From the NCBI RefSeq assembly GCF_015864955.1, contig NZ_JADYWE010000001.1:930001-994000 (forward strand): a DNA stretch of 64,000 bases, given 5' to 3'. Shown here piece by piece: positions 9,066 through 17,885 of this stretch. This stretch comes from Salinibacterium sp. NK8237 (lineage in GTDB: Bacteria; Actinomycetota; Actinomycetes; Actinomycetales; Microbacteriaceae). A program made the translations under genes and the position numbers. Each line of letters starts with the position of its first letter. The first letter of the stretch is position 1. Under the pieces are notes generated by a model that was not told where the DNA came from, did not search any database, and saw only the letters and a list, made by a program, of their open reading frames with translations.

Positions 9066-9071
9066 GAGCAC

Positions 9072-9515
9072 GTGGCTAGATCATCGAAACGAGCGACGAC
9101 GCGCTCTGTGCGGGGCAACTGGCGCGACCGTCACGGTCGCGGCATCCGCTCTGCTGTCACTGGTCCGCATCTTCCGCTATTGAGTAGTCGCAACGGAAAC
9201 TTCGAGCTCACGGTCGCGTCTGCCGCCCAGTATTCGAAAGAGATGTGGCCAGAGGAGCTCGCTAGCGCCCGGTTCGAGCTCGGGCTCATGCCCGGCAGCA
9301 GTCCAGAAGGCAGCAAGATCGTGCGCTGGACCGCTCTCCCTGATGAGAAGCGCATCATTCTCTACCGCTTGCCCATCGAACGCATGGCCAGACTGCACCG
9401 CGATGACGAACTCCATAAGCGGATGCTCATCGAAAGTTGCGTCTTTCAGGCGGTCGCCGAATACATCGGCAAAGAGCCGTGGGAACTCGCGCCGGAGCGA
9501 TTCCGCAACTTCTAG
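9072..9515 (+). CDS. Zincin-like metallopeptidase-family protein lacking HExxH
   Basis: A 147-residue protein of the actinobacterial 'metallopeptidase family' (DUF1025 type), identified by its basic N-terminus (RDRHGRGIRSAV), length and position opposite DUF3499, as in Rv3259 (recalled). In true zincins the C-terminal helix carries HExxH. Here that helix reads ESCVFQAVAEYIG with no histidine, so zinc peptidase activity is unlikely. GTG at 9072 is preceded by TACAAT and 6 nt, a leaderless-type start. It diverges from DUF3499 over only 63 nt. Confidence 0.8.
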   Translation: MARSSKRATTRSVRGNWRDRHGRGIRSAVTGPHLPLLSSRNGNFELTVASAAQYSKEMWPEELASARFELGLMPGSSPEGSKIVRWTALPDEKRIILYRLPIERMARLHRDDELHKRMLIESCVFQAVAEYIGKEPWELAPERFRNF

Positions 9516-9554
9516 CGGTTAGCTAGCGTCTCGAGATTTCGAAACTGCTCGCGG

Positions 9555-11138
9555 TTAGGGAAAGACGGTCAACGGCGATGAACCGGGCGTCAGCGGGTCA
9601 ATCGAGTACGCCGCTATGAAGCCATCCTCTTCCTGCGTGACGCTCAGGTAGACAGGACCACTCTGGTTGAGGGTGAACGTGCGTCCGCTCGATACTGGCA
9701 CGCGCACGGTAGCCCCTGGCTCGATCGTGTATTCCTCATCGAAGCCAGCATCGGCGGTGAGAGCAACGTCGACGGCAGTCTCACCAGCATTGGTCACGTT
9801 GACCGTTGCTTCTAGGCCGGGAGCAACAGTGAACTGAGTCTCGCCGCCCAGAGCAGGACTTGAAGTGAACCAGGCAAAGTCGGTCGCCGAAATCTCGTCG
9901 TCTGAGTCAAGAACCGCGGAGGTCGTGCGCGCAGCGGCGACGATGGGCTCACCAGACTCGATCTGAACCGTGTAGGCGCCCGTCGCGAGTTCTTCGATCG
10001 GAATATCGGTGACGACTCCGGCGCTCAGGTCGAGCGTGAAGGTGATGGTGTCGTCTTCGGTGTCTGTGGGCGTCAACGTTGTCGTGATGCTCGTTGGCTC
10101 GTCACCCGGCACGAATACGCGAATCGCCGTGATGACGTCATCGGTCTCGCTCGCCGTGCCCCGAAGCGCTTGGATTGCCTCAAGACTGGTGACAACCATG
10201 CTCGGGATGACAACGGAACGAGACGCCGGTTGGCTCGCGCCCACAATCTCAACGCCGCCGGCATCAAGCCCCCGCACGATCGATTGCTGGAGTTCTGCGG
10301 TGATTTGACCGCCGCTGCTCGTAACGTGAACGACTGGCGAAGAAACTCCGGGGGCAAACCCGGCTAGTGACAGCACGCGCTGCCCGTTCGGCGGCACCAC
10401 GATCCCGGTGGTTCCTGCCGCTGAGACAGCGCCGCGCTCGTCGAAGATGTCGAGCGTGACCGTCGAGGCGACTTCGGTGGGGTTAGTCAAAGAAATGAGT
10501 GTTGTGCGACCGGTCGTGGTTGATCCCCCCACAAGCCAGCTATCGCCGCCGACTGCACGGCACCCGGCGGCCGCGAAACCTACATAGTCACCGATGTCTA
10601 CGGATTGCGATTGGGCGCCGCTCAATCGCACGAGCGAGTCGGGAGATTGCGAATCGGGCGCAGCGCTCAGCACCAACGGTTCGGCGACGGCTTCTCCTGA
10701 TTCGGCATCCGATGCGGTGATGCTCGACTGTTCGACTGCTCCCGTGCTCGACGAGAAGCGAGTGCTGGCTTGCCCCAGAGTAAACACGCTGGATGCCGCA
10801 GCACCGGAATCGTCAGAAAGCCTCAGGAGAGGTCCGGGGCACGTCAACTGCTGCGCTGTAGGAACTGGAACCACGACCTCGCTCGGCGGCGAAGCTGTGT
10901 AGCTGGGGAGCTCGACAAAGGTCGACCCCAGCACTGCTGCGGCCGCGATTGCGATGCCGACGACGCCGACAACCACTCGGCCCCCCACTGCAGCAGCGGC
11001 TTTGGCCGAGATGGGGCGTTTTGTGCTTGACTCCGGTTCCGGGGCTCCCGTGAGTTCGTGATCGTCGTCGAATTCTTCACCGGTTGGCTGATCGGGAAGC
11101 GCTGCGGCTTCGTCAGGGGTGAGGTCGTTGTCGGTCAT
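9555..11138 (-). CDS. DUF5719 family membrane-anchored protein
   Basis: A 527-residue protein with an acidic cytoplasmic N-terminus, one transmembrane helix at about residues 50-72, then a long Ser/Thr/Val-rich beta-type extracytoplasmic region with no catalytic motif I recognise. Gene order (WhiB, large GT2, DUF5719, metallopeptidase-like, DUF3499, manB) is the usual setting of DUF5719 in Micrococcales. Its start overlaps the stop of the upstream GT2 gene by 4 nt, so the two products probably work together outside the membrane. Confidence 0.8.
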   Translation of the reverse strand: MTDNDLTPDEAAALPDQPTGEEFDDDHELTGAPEPESSTKRPISAKAAAAVGGRVVVGVVGIAIAAAAVLGSTFVELPSYTASPPSEVVVPVPTAQQLTCPGPLLRLSDDSGAAASSVFTLGQASTRFSSSTGAVEQSSITASDAESGEAVAEPLVLSAAPDSQSPDSLVRLSGAQSQSVDIGDYVGFAAAGCRAVGGDSWLVGGSTTTGRTTLISLTNPTEVASTVTLDIFDERGAVSAAGTTGIVVPPNGQRVLSLAGFAPGVSSPVVHVTSSGGQITAELQQSIVRGLDAGGVEIVGASQPASRSVVIPSMVVTSLEAIQALRGTASETDDVITAIRVFVPGDEPTSITTTLTPTDTEDDTITFTLDLSAGVVTDIPIEELATGAYTVQIESGEPIVAAARTTSAVLDSDDEISATDFAWFTSSPALGGETQFTVAPGLEATVNVTNAGETAVDVALTADAGFDEEYTIEPGATVRVPVSSGRTFTLNQSGPVYLSVTQEEDGFIAAYSIDPLTPGSSPLTVFP

Positions 11139-13945
11139 TGGTTCGCCTCAATTACGGTGACGGCACTTTCCGCTTTGGCTGCTTTGAGCCGACGGCGGCG
11201 AGTGGTCGGAATGGCGAGCAGCAGGGTAAGGCCGAACACAACGGCCTGGCCTGCCAGCACACTCTGCCCCCAGCCGGTCTCCGTGTTGCCGGCTCCGACC
11301 GGAATGTCGGCTTCGCGCAGATCGGGGTAGTGCCACAGGTAGCCCTGCGCCGTGTCACCGATCGGGTTCAACAGGCTGTTGCCGTCTAGCGCCTCAATGA
11401 TGCGCTGACGTGTCTCGGCGGTGTCGGAATCAGTGGCCGGGGTGAGCACAATGAACGCGACCTGCAAGTCATTCAGTTCGTTCGCAATCGCATAGCCACT
11501 GCGTGATGAAATGTTGCCGGCTAGTGTCGCGTTCACGAGTTCGGCGTCAGAGAGTTCAGTGCTCGTGGCGGCGAGAGTCGATTGCTCGTCGAGGCCCGAG
11601 CCTCGTCCGCGATGCAGATCTACCGAGATTGTGGAATCTGACGTCACAGTAAGTTGGAGAGTCCCTAAGCCATCTCGTTGAGTGGACTCCGCAGACACGA
11701 ACGCCGGCAATAGGCGCCCATTGCTGGTCGTGACCGGGACCTCACTGGACGCGAGTGACCAAAGCGGAGCCGCAGCAACGCCGACGAGGCCGACGAGAGC
11801 GACGAGAGCGGGAAGCGCGGCATTGCGGCCAAGACTGTCGATCGCAACGATCACGGCGCCACAGAGACCGAGCCAGTAGAGGCTGAGACCCGCGCCCGCC
11901 CAGACGACAACCCCAGATTCGCCAGAAGCGCTCACCGTCAGATGCGTTGCCGCAACCGCGGTAGCGAAACCCAACAAAGCGAGCCCAAGCGCAGGAACAG
12001 CACGACGGGTGCCAGGCACAAACAGGCTCATGAGCGCGAGCGCAGCGAACGGTGCGAGCAGAAGCGCGACGAGGAGCGGGCCATAACGGTCGTTGAGTCC
12101 GAGCGTGGCGAGCAGGGTGCTCCATCCATTCGTTCCAGGAACGACGCTGCCGATAGCCAGTTGCCACCCGCTCGAGGCAACGCGGGCTATGGGAAGTCCA
12201 GGGTCAGCGAAGACGGCGAGGAGAGCGCCGCGACTCCATTGTTGGATCACGAGCGGTGCGAATAGTGCAGCGGCCGGAATCACGATCCAGAGCAGTCGAT
12301 GTGTCGACTTCGGACGCAGCACGATCCACGCCACGAGTCCGATCACCAGTGCGGGAATCAAGCTGGGCGCCGAAGCCGTGATCACCGCGAAGAGCAGAGC
12401 GGCGAGTGCCGCCATTGCCCAGTTGTGAGCAGCACGCAATGCCGTAAGCATCAACCACGGCAGCGCAATGTGGGCAATAACAGCGCCCAATTGTCCTTCA
12501 CCGAGAGAAATCAAGAAACTCGGAGCAACTGTCCACGCCACCGCCGCGAGCGTTGGCGCCCAGGTGCGTTCCGACATCGACGCCGCACACAACCACGCGG
12601 CCAACGCCGCTAAGGGAAGCGCGAATAAATACAGCAGCACGATGCTGAATGACGGATTCCAGAACGTCAACGACCCCATGACGGCGAGGACAGCGGCAAA
12701 CGGATCAGCCGCTACCACCTGCTGAGCGAGATCGTTCCAGCCATAGCCCACGTGAGCCCAGAGCTCAGACACCGTTGTCGACAGCGGCAACAATCCGCCA
12801 CCGGTGAGGGCACTCGCATCCACAAAACGCGAAAAACTGACCATGCCCAGAATGCCAGCCAAGAGCACCACCCAAGCTCCGCCGTTTCCGAAGAACTTGG
12901 GCCGTACGATTTCAAACGCCGCATCGGGAGCGTTGCCGTGACGCTCATGGGCGCGCATCTCGCGCAACTCTGCCCACGTCATCCGCAGCGGGTCTACAGC
13001 CGCGAACCCCACGGCCTTGTTTCGCCTGAGGTTCCGGCGAGCGGCAACAACGCCACCATCAAAGATCGAAGCAAACGCTGCAGCAAATTCGCCCGCGATT
13101 GCCGTGGGGCGTTTCGCGATGAGATGGCCGAGCGATCGAAGGATCGCGAGAGGCAAAAGAGTGAGCCAGTGCAACGGCACAGCGAGAGCCGGCGCATAAA
13201 CCAGCCGACGATGCAGCTGCGCAAACCGTTGCACCCGGTTGTGAGCTGCCGCAGAAATTGAACGCTTGCCGAACAACTCGGGTCCGCCAGCGCTCGCGAC
13301 ACGAGCGTCCGCCACAGCAACGACGCGGTGGCCAGCCAACCGAGCACGAATACAAAAGTCGAGTGCGGCATCCACAGATGTCAGTTTCGAGTCGAACCCG
13401 CCGAGCGCTGTCCAGACTTGACGGCGAACGAGCATGCCTGCCCCGGCCACCGCCATGGCGTCGGTCTGGACATCGTGCTGAGCCTGATCGAGCTCGTCGT
13501 TGACGAGGCCAACCGATCGCCCGAGGGGCGTCAGCGTTTCGCCGAAGTTGGAAATAACAGACGGATCATCCCACCGCACCAACTTAGGGCCAGCAATGGC
13601 CACCGACGGAGCGATTTCGACCGCTCCGAGCAAGGCACGTAGCGCGTTCGGGTCTGGAGCATTATCGTGCGCCAGCAGCCACAACCATTCATTTTCGGTG
13701 GATTGGGGCGCTGCGGTGTAAAGAGCAGCGCCGATCGCACCACCAAAAGTCCGGTGGCCGTGCGCATCGGAAATTTGTGCCGGAGCAGAATCTGCCATCA
13801 GAGCGAGAGACTCGTCGCTCGACTCGGCGTCAACGACGATCACCGAATCGGGTCGCCGAGTTTGAGCCGCGATCGCGGCAAGGGTTCGTGGCAGATACTT
13901 CGCACCATTACGGGCGACAAGTACTGCGGTGACTCTCGGCTGCAT
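11135..13945 (-). CDS. Large membrane glycosyltransferase, GT2 N-terminal domain
   Basis: A 936-residue protein. Residues 1-260 form a GT-A domain: VTAVLVARNGAKYLPRTL at the N-terminus, VDAESSDES, the LLAHDNAPDP segment in place of a canonical DxD, and GAGMLVRRQVWTALGGFDS. The remaining 650 residues hold about a dozen hydrophobic segments with an extracytoplasmic stretch near 720-890. The substrate cannot be read from sequence; neighbouring mannose genes make a polyprenyl- or GDP-sugar-linked envelope reaction plausible. It heads a two-gene operon with DUF5719. TAGTCT lies 7 nt before the ATG, a leaderless arrangement. Confidence 0.85.
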   Translation of the reverse strand: MQPRVTAVLVARNGAKYLPRTLAAIAAQTRRPDSVIVVDAESSDESLALMADSAPAQISDAHGHRTFGGAIGAALYTAAPQSTENEWLWLLAHDNAPDPNALRALLGAVEIAPSVAIAGPKLVRWDDPSVISNFGETLTPLGRSVGLVNDELDQAQHDVQTDAMAVAGAGMLVRRQVWTALGGFDSKLTSVDAALDFCIRARLAGHRVVAVADARVASAGGPELFGKRSISAAAHNRVQRFAQLHRRLVYAPALAVPLHWLTLLPLAILRSLGHLIAKRPTAIAGEFAAAFASIFDGGVVAARRNLRRNKAVGFAAVDPLRMTWAELREMRAHERHGNAPDAAFEIVRPKFFGNGGAWVVLLAGILGMVSFSRFVDASALTGGGLLPLSTTVSELWAHVGYGWNDLAQQVVAADPFAAVLAVMGSLTFWNPSFSIVLLYLFALPLAALAAWLCAASMSERTWAPTLAAVAWTVAPSFLISLGEGQLGAVIAHIALPWLMLTALRAAHNWAMAALAALLFAVITASAPSLIPALVIGLVAWIVLRPKSTHRLLWIVIPAAALFAPLVIQQWSRGALLAVFADPGLPIARVASSGWQLAIGSVVPGTNGWSTLLATLGLNDRYGPLLVALLLAPFAALALMSLFVPGTRRAVPALGLALLGFATAVAATHLTVSASGESGVVVWAGAGLSLYWLGLCGAVIVAIDSLGRNAALPALVALVGLVGVAAAPLWSLASSEVPVTTSNGRLLPAFVSAESTQRDGLGTLQLTVTSDSTISVDLHRGRGSGLDEQSTLAATSTELSDAELVNATLAGNISSRSGYAIANELNDLQVAFIVLTPATDSDTAETRQRIIEALDGNSLLNPIGDTAQGYLWHYPDLREADIPVGAGNTETGWGQSVLAGQAVVFGLTLLLAIPTTRRRRLKAAKAESAVTVIEANQ

Positions 13946-13952
13946 TTGTTTG

Positions 13953-13958
13953 AGACTA
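13953..13958 (-). promoter_or_regulatory. -10 box TAGTCT for the large GT2 gene
   Basis: TAGTCT followed by 7 nt and the ATG at 13945 on the minus strand, matching the leaderless spacing seen at other genes here. Confidence 0.5.
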
Positions 13959-14016
13959 TGCGCCGCTAGCGCACTTCTGCACCCGACTCGCTGCAGACCC
14001 CCGAGACTGAGAATCG

Positions 14017-14029
14017 CCCCAATTCGGGG
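14017..14029 (-). terminator. Hairpin downstream of whiB
   Basis: On the minus strand CCCC-GAATT-GGGG lies 20 nt after the whiB stop and ahead of the GT2 promoter. There is no T-run, so it is only a candidate terminator, though well placed to separate the two units. Confidence 0.4.
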
Positions 14030-14048
14030 TTAGGCGCTCAGCCGTCGC

Positions 14049-14375
14049 TTAGCTTGCGCGCTTGCGCAGCTTACGACGTTCGCGCTCGGAAAGTCCGCCC
14101 CAGATACCAAAACGCTCATCGTTCTCGAGAGCGTATTCGAGGCACTGACTGCGAACTTCGCACGACGAACAAATCTTCTTTGCGTCGCGAGTGGACCCGC
14201 CCTTTTCAGGGAAGAACGCTTCAGGGTCAGTTTGTGCACAGAGCGAGTCGGTCTGCCATGACAACGCATTGCCGTCTTCATCAGCGAGAGGTTGACGAAC
14301 TCCAGGAACCCCGAGTCGTACTGGGTCGACAAACCAGTCGTCGGGAACTCCCGCGCGGTATCCGCTGTTGCCCAT
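14049..14375 (-). CDS. whiB: WhiB-family iron-sulfur transcriptional regulator
   Basis: A 108-residue WhiB protein. Cys46, Cys69, Cys72 and Cys78 (C-x22-C-x2-C-x5-C) would hold a 4Fe-4S cluster. GIWGG at 90-94 and a basic C-terminal tail (RERRKLRKR) form the sigma-factor/DNA-contacting part. ATG at 14375 is chosen over 14414 because GGAGGGGAG lies at proper distance upstream. Position beside manB/DUF3499 matches WhiB2 (WhmD) of mycobacteria, which controls septation there. A sigma-70-type promoter with an overlapping palindrome lies just upstream. Confidence 0.95.
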   Translation of the reverse strand: MGNSGYRAGVPDDWFVDPVRLGVPGVRQPLADEDGNALSWQTDSLCAQTDPEAFFPEKGGSTRDAKKICSSCEVRSQCLEYALENDERFGIWGGLSERERRKLRKRAS

Positions 14376-14427
14376 CTGGTCTTTCTCCCCTCCGCTTTTA
14401 ATGCTTTGCATCAAATCGCGTTACATA

Positions 14428-14456
14428 ATTACACCGGTGTAGTTCCCGAGAGTCAA
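14428..14456 (-). promoter_or_regulatory. whiB promoter (TTGACT, 17 nt, TGTAAT)
   Basis: Minus-strand -35 TTGACT at 14451-14456 and -10 TGTAAT at 14428-14433 with an ideal 17-nt spacer. Expected start is near 14421, giving about a 45-nt leader with GGAGGGGAG before the ATG at 14375. This is the best -35/-10 pair I found in the window. Confidence 0.7.
14430..14441. promoter_or_regulatory. Palindromic operator candidate TACACCGGTGTA
   Basis: A perfect 12-bp palindrome spanning the last 8 nt of the whiB spacer and the first four bases of its -10 element. A protein bound here would block the promoter. It does not fit the BldD consensus as I remember it. Candidate ligands are WhiB-associated or other dimeric regulators (inference). 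Confidence 0.45.
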
Positions 14457-14515
14457 GTCGCAGATCATAATTGCCTCGACTACGAGTTAAGGGTTATGGC
14501 GCGCCGTGACTTAAA

Positions 14516-15463
14516 TTAACTCAGCAAAGCGAGATCGTGGTCGACCATCGCCGCCACAATTTCATCAAACTCAACCTGTGGAGTCCAACCTAGGATCCGC
14601 TGAGCCTTGCTCGCATCCCCCAGTTGTAGGGCAGCATCCCCTGTACGCAGCAAAGAATCGGATACTCGCAGACGCTCAGACCAGTCATCGACGCCAGCAC
14701 GTTCAAAGGCCGCAGCCACGAAATCACGCACTGAATGAGAAACTCCCGTCGCGATAACGAAATCATCGGCGTGTGGATGCTGTGCTGTTCGCACCAGCGC
14801 GTCAGCGTAGTCAGGCGCCCAGCCCCAATCACGGCGGGCATCCAAATTTCCAAGCTCAAGGGTTTCTTGCAGCCCGCGCGAAATTCGTGCCGCTGCCGCG
14901 GTGATCTTGCGCGTCACAAACGTTTCGGGCCGACGTGGCGACTCGTGGTTGTACAAAATTACGGACGACGCAGCAACGCCCGCCGCGCGATACGCCCCTA
15001 CAAGGCCGTGGGCGTACGCCTTAGCTGCGCCGTAGGGGCTCGTGGGGCGCACAGCCGTGCTCTCATTCTGAGGCGACTCAGCGGGCACACCGAAGATCTC
15101 TGCGCTTGATGCCTGCACAAAGCGAATCTCGGTGTCGCCACGATCGTGGATCGTCTTGACCGCTGCCAGCATTTCTGCCACAACCGCACCGTTGAGCCGC
15201 GCGGTGAGGTTCGGATTCTGCCACGACTGGTATACGGAGCTCAGCGCCGCCAAGTTGTAAATCTCGTTCGGCTGCAGTTCATCAATGAGTTCGCCGATTG
15301 CACTATCCGCGGCCAGATCAAGCTCGTGGGCAACGACTCCCGGCGTCACGAGTTCTCCTACGTCACGGGTCACACCGTGCACTTCGTAGCCTTGAGCGAG
15401 CAGCAGCTCTGCTAGATAGGAACCATCTTGGCCGGTGACTCCGGTGATCAGTGCACGGGTCAT
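14516..15463 (-). CDS. GDP-mannose 4,6-dehydratase paralogue (SDR)
   Basis: A 315-residue extended SDR. It has an NAD(P) motif [15 protein letters not shown], the catalytic SSAEIFG and YGAAK motifs, and the GMD-specific [17 protein letters not shown] and [18 protein letters not shown] stretches. It overlaps the gmd gene upstream by 4 nt, so they are co-translated. Although such a second gene is often a GDP-6-deoxy-mannose reductase (Rmd), these substrate-binding stretches look like a dehydratase. Either it is a divergent second Gmd or a reductase evolved from one; sequence alone does not decide. Confidence 0.8.
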   Translation of the reverse strand: MTRALITGVTGQDGSYLAELLLAQGYEVHGVTRDVGELVTPGVVAHELDLAADSAIGELIDELQPNEIYNLAALSSVYQSWQNPNLTARLNGAVVAEMLAAVKTIHDRGDTEIRFVQASSAEIFGVPAESPQNESTAVRPTSPYGAAKAYAHGLVGAYRAAGVAASSVILYNHESPRRPETFVTRKITAAAARISRGLQETLELGNLDARRDWGWAPDYADALVRTAQHPHADDFVIATGVSHSVRDFVAAAFERAGVDDWSERLRVSDSLLRTGDAALQLGDASKAQRILGWTPQVEFDEIVAAMVDHDLALLS

Positions 15464-16449
15464 TGCAGGCCAGCGAGCGCTTTCTGTTCTGCGAGGTCTG
15501 CTTCGACCATCATCGTGACGAGTTCGGGGAATTTGACGCGCGGCTGCCAGCCGAGTTTTTCTTTCGCCTTCGCCGAGTTGCCCACCAGCAGGTCGACCTC
15601 GGCGGGCCGCATGAAGCGCTCGTCGAAGGTGACGTAGTTGGTCCAGTCGTCAATTCCTACCGCGGCGAAAGCGAAATCGAGAAGCACGCGGATGCTCTGG
15701 GTCTCCCCCGTGGAGATGACGTAGTCGTCTGCCTCATCCTGCTGCAGCATCAGCCACATTGCTTCGACATAGTCGCCGGCGAAGCCCCAGTCGCGCTGAG
15801 CATCGATGTTGCCGAGGGTGAGAGTGTCTTGGAGCCCGAGCGAGATGCGGGCAACGGCACGAGTGACCTTGCGGGTAACAAACTCGGGGCCGCGGCGCGG
15901 GGATTCATGGTTGAACAGCACGCCAGACGAAGCGTGCATGCCATAGGACTCGCGATAGTTGATAGTCATGTAGTGGCCGTATACCTTGGCGACACCATAG
16001 GGTGAGCGCGGCCAGAGCAGGGTGTCTTCGTCTTGCGGAACGGTCTGCACTTTGCCAAACATCTCGGAGCTGGATGCCTGGTAAAACCGAACTTCTTGGC
16101 CGGTAGCAGCAGTGTGCAGTCTCACGGCTTCGAGCGCGTTGAGCACGCCCATGCCGGTGACCTCGCTCGTAAGGTGCGCGTTTTCCCACGAGTAGGCGAC
16201 GAAGGAAATCGCTCCGAGGTTGTAGAACTCGTCCGGCTTGGCAACGCTCATGGCGCGCATGAGGCTCGACAGGTCAGTGAGGTCTCCCGTGAGAATTTCC
16301 ACATCGGGGATCACTCGCTCAAGCAATTCACGTTTCGGGTTGTTCTGGCCCCGCATGAGACCAAAAACTTTGTAGCCCTTCGAGAGCAGCAGCTCAGCAA
16401 GGTACAGCCCGTCTTGGCCCGTGATTCCGGTAATGAATGCGCGCTTCAT
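15460..16449 (-). CDS. gmd: GDP-mannose 4,6-dehydratase
   Basis: A 329-residue enzyme converting GDP-mannose to GDP-4-keto-6-deoxymannose, precursor of GDP-rhamnose or GDP-fucose. Motifs: [31 protein letters not shown] (catalytic Tyr/Lys), [16 protein letters not shown] and [18 protein letters not shown]. The length is near the usual 340-370. It is the first gene of a two-gene unit with its paralogue and lies near manA and manB, which make its substrate precursor. Confidence 0.93.
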   Translation of the reverse strand: MKRAFITGITGQDGLYLAELLLSKGYKVFGLMRGQNNPKRELLERVIPDVEILTGDLTDLSSLMRAMSVAKPDEFYNLGAISFVAYSWENAHLTSEVTGMGVLNALEAVRLHTAATGQEVRFYQASSSEMFGKVQTVPQDEDTLLWPRSPYGVAKVYGHYMTINYRESYGMHASSGVLFNHESPRRGPEFVTRKVTRAVARISLGLQDTLTLGNIDAQRDWGFAGDYVEAMWLMLQQDEADDYVISTGETQSIRVLLDFAFAAVGIDDWTNYVTFDERFMRPAEVDLLVGNSAKAKEKLGWQPRVKFPELVTMMVEADLAEQKALAGLQ

Positions 16450-16592
16450 GGTGATCTCTCTTGCTTGCGGTCGGCTCTGCCTAGGTTCCGAGCCAACACG
16501 TCGGCCGAAGTAACGCTACTTGAACTTCAATTGTCGCGCAGTGGCAGCAGATGCCTACGGCGATGCTTGGTCGTGCAGTGCAGACAGCAACA

Positions 16593-17777
16593 CTATTGCG
16601 TTGCCGCCACGAACAGCTGACCGTCGCCACTCACCGTGAGGGTTCTCTCATCGCCCGACACGAAAATCGCTTCACCACGGGAAAGCGATGCTGAGTGATC
16701 ACTGCCCTCAACGACAAATTGCCCGGCAGCGCACAGCAGGATGGCCGCGCTATGCAGCTCGAGGCTCGCGGCCTCAGTCACTTCAATCAACTGAAAATCA
16801 CGCACGGGCGGCCTGAACGCCCGAGCGGTGGCACCAACCGGCTCTGGCTCCAAATATGGCACCGGGCTCGCCGAGAAATCCAGAACGCTCAACAATTCAG
16901 GAACGTCAACATGCTTCGGCGTGAGTCCACCACGCAAGACGTTGTCAGACGATGCCATCAGCTCGATTCCCAGACCGCGCAGATAGGCATGGATGTTGCC
17001 AGCGGGCAAGAACAGCGCCTCACCTTTCGTGAGAGTCACATGGTTCAGCATGAGCGCGATCAGTACGCCCGGATCGCCGGCGTAGTACCCCGCAAGAGTG
17101 CGCACGAGTGCAAACTCCTCGCTGGCCTTGTCGTCTTCGGCGAGCGCCGTAACGCGACGGACGAGCTCCGGCACCGGCTCCGCGGCAGAAATGAGCCACT
17201 CGAACATTGCACGCAGATCGGAATCAGCGCGAGCGAAAGCCAACCACTGCGCAAACAGGATCGGCGTGGGGGCTGCGGTTGCGGCATCCAATTCAGCAAG
17301 GCGTTCGATGGATGCTCGGGTGTCTGCCATGGAGCGGAACCCACACAGCGCCTCAAAGGTGTCGCTCACGGCGACTATGAGTTCTGGCTTGGCCGACGCG
17401 TCTTTGTAGTTGCGGTGTGCAGCAGTCAACGGGATGCCTGCCGCGTTTTCGCGCGCGAAGCCTTCAGCCGCCTGCTCGGGGGTGGGATGAGCCTGCAGCG
17501 AGAGCGGCGTGCCAGCGGCGAGCACCTTGAGCAGGAAGGGAAGCTGCTCGACTCCCTCGCCGAGCACGTGGGCGGCGTCGCGCTGAATCCACTCGTTCAG
17601 GTCGACTGCGCCATCAGACAGAGTTGGATCGAGGATGACGCTCGGGCTTCCCGGATGCGCTCCGAGCCAGAGCTCTGCCTCGGGCTTTCCCGTCGGCTCC
17701 GTTCCTAAGAGCGCAGAGATTTCGCCAGCGGAGCCCCACGCGTAGTCGCGAGGCGTATTAGTGATGCCTACAAACAT
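16593..17777 (-). CDS. manA: Mannose-6-phosphate isomerase, class I
   Basis: A 394-residue zinc enzyme interconverting fructose-6-P and mannose-6-P. The zinc site appears in LSLQAHPT (Gln-x-His) and KPELIVAVSDTFEALCGFR (Glu), with a further His in GNIHAYLRGLGIELM. The sequence SSDNVLRGGLTPKHVD is the class I active-site arginine region. It supplies manB and gmd. Separated from gmd by 143 nt and divergent from the acyl-CoA dehydrogenase. Confidence 0.95.
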   Translation of the reverse strand: MFVGITNTPRDYAWGSAGEISALLGTEPTGKPEAELWLGAHPGSPSVILDPTLSDGAVDLNEWIQRDAAHVLGEGVEQLPFLLKVLAAGTPLSLQAHPTPEQAAEGFARENAAGIPLTAAHRNYKDASAKPELIVAVSDTFEALCGFRSMADTRASIERLAELDAATAAPTPILFAQWLAFARADSDLRAMFEWLISAAEPVPELVRRVTALAEDDKASEEFALVRTLAGYYAGDPGVLIALMLNHVTLTKGEALFLPAGNIHAYLRGLGIELMASSDNVLRGGLTPKHVDVPELLSVLDFSASPVPYLEPEPVGATARAFRPPVRDFQLIEVTEAASLELHSAAILLCAAGQFVVEGSDHSASLSRGEAIFVSGDERTLTVSGDGQLFVAATQ

Positions 17778-17845
17778 TCAGTCCACTCTTCTCGAAGCCT
17801 TAGCCCAAAGTACCAACCGTCTAGAAACGACGCGTACTCACGCTT

Positions 17846-17851
17846 TAGGAT
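17846..17851 (+). promoter_or_regulatory. -10 candidate TAGGAT for acyl-CoA dehydrogenase
   Basis: TAGGAT 35 nt ahead of the ATG at 17886 would give a leader of about 28 nt containing the GGAG ribosome-binding site. No good -35 was found. Confidence 0.35.
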
Positions 17852-17885
17852 CGCAGTGATTTCGATAAGCAATGGAGCGAAGACT

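Noticed and set aside
14430-14441. BldD binding site in the whiB promoter
   Set aside because: The even-length palindrome centred on CG does not fit the BldD consensus as I remember it.
16695-17708. Long plus-strand reading frame (337 codons) opposite manA
   Set aside because: Antisense shadow of a gene with all mannose-6-phosphate isomerase motifs.
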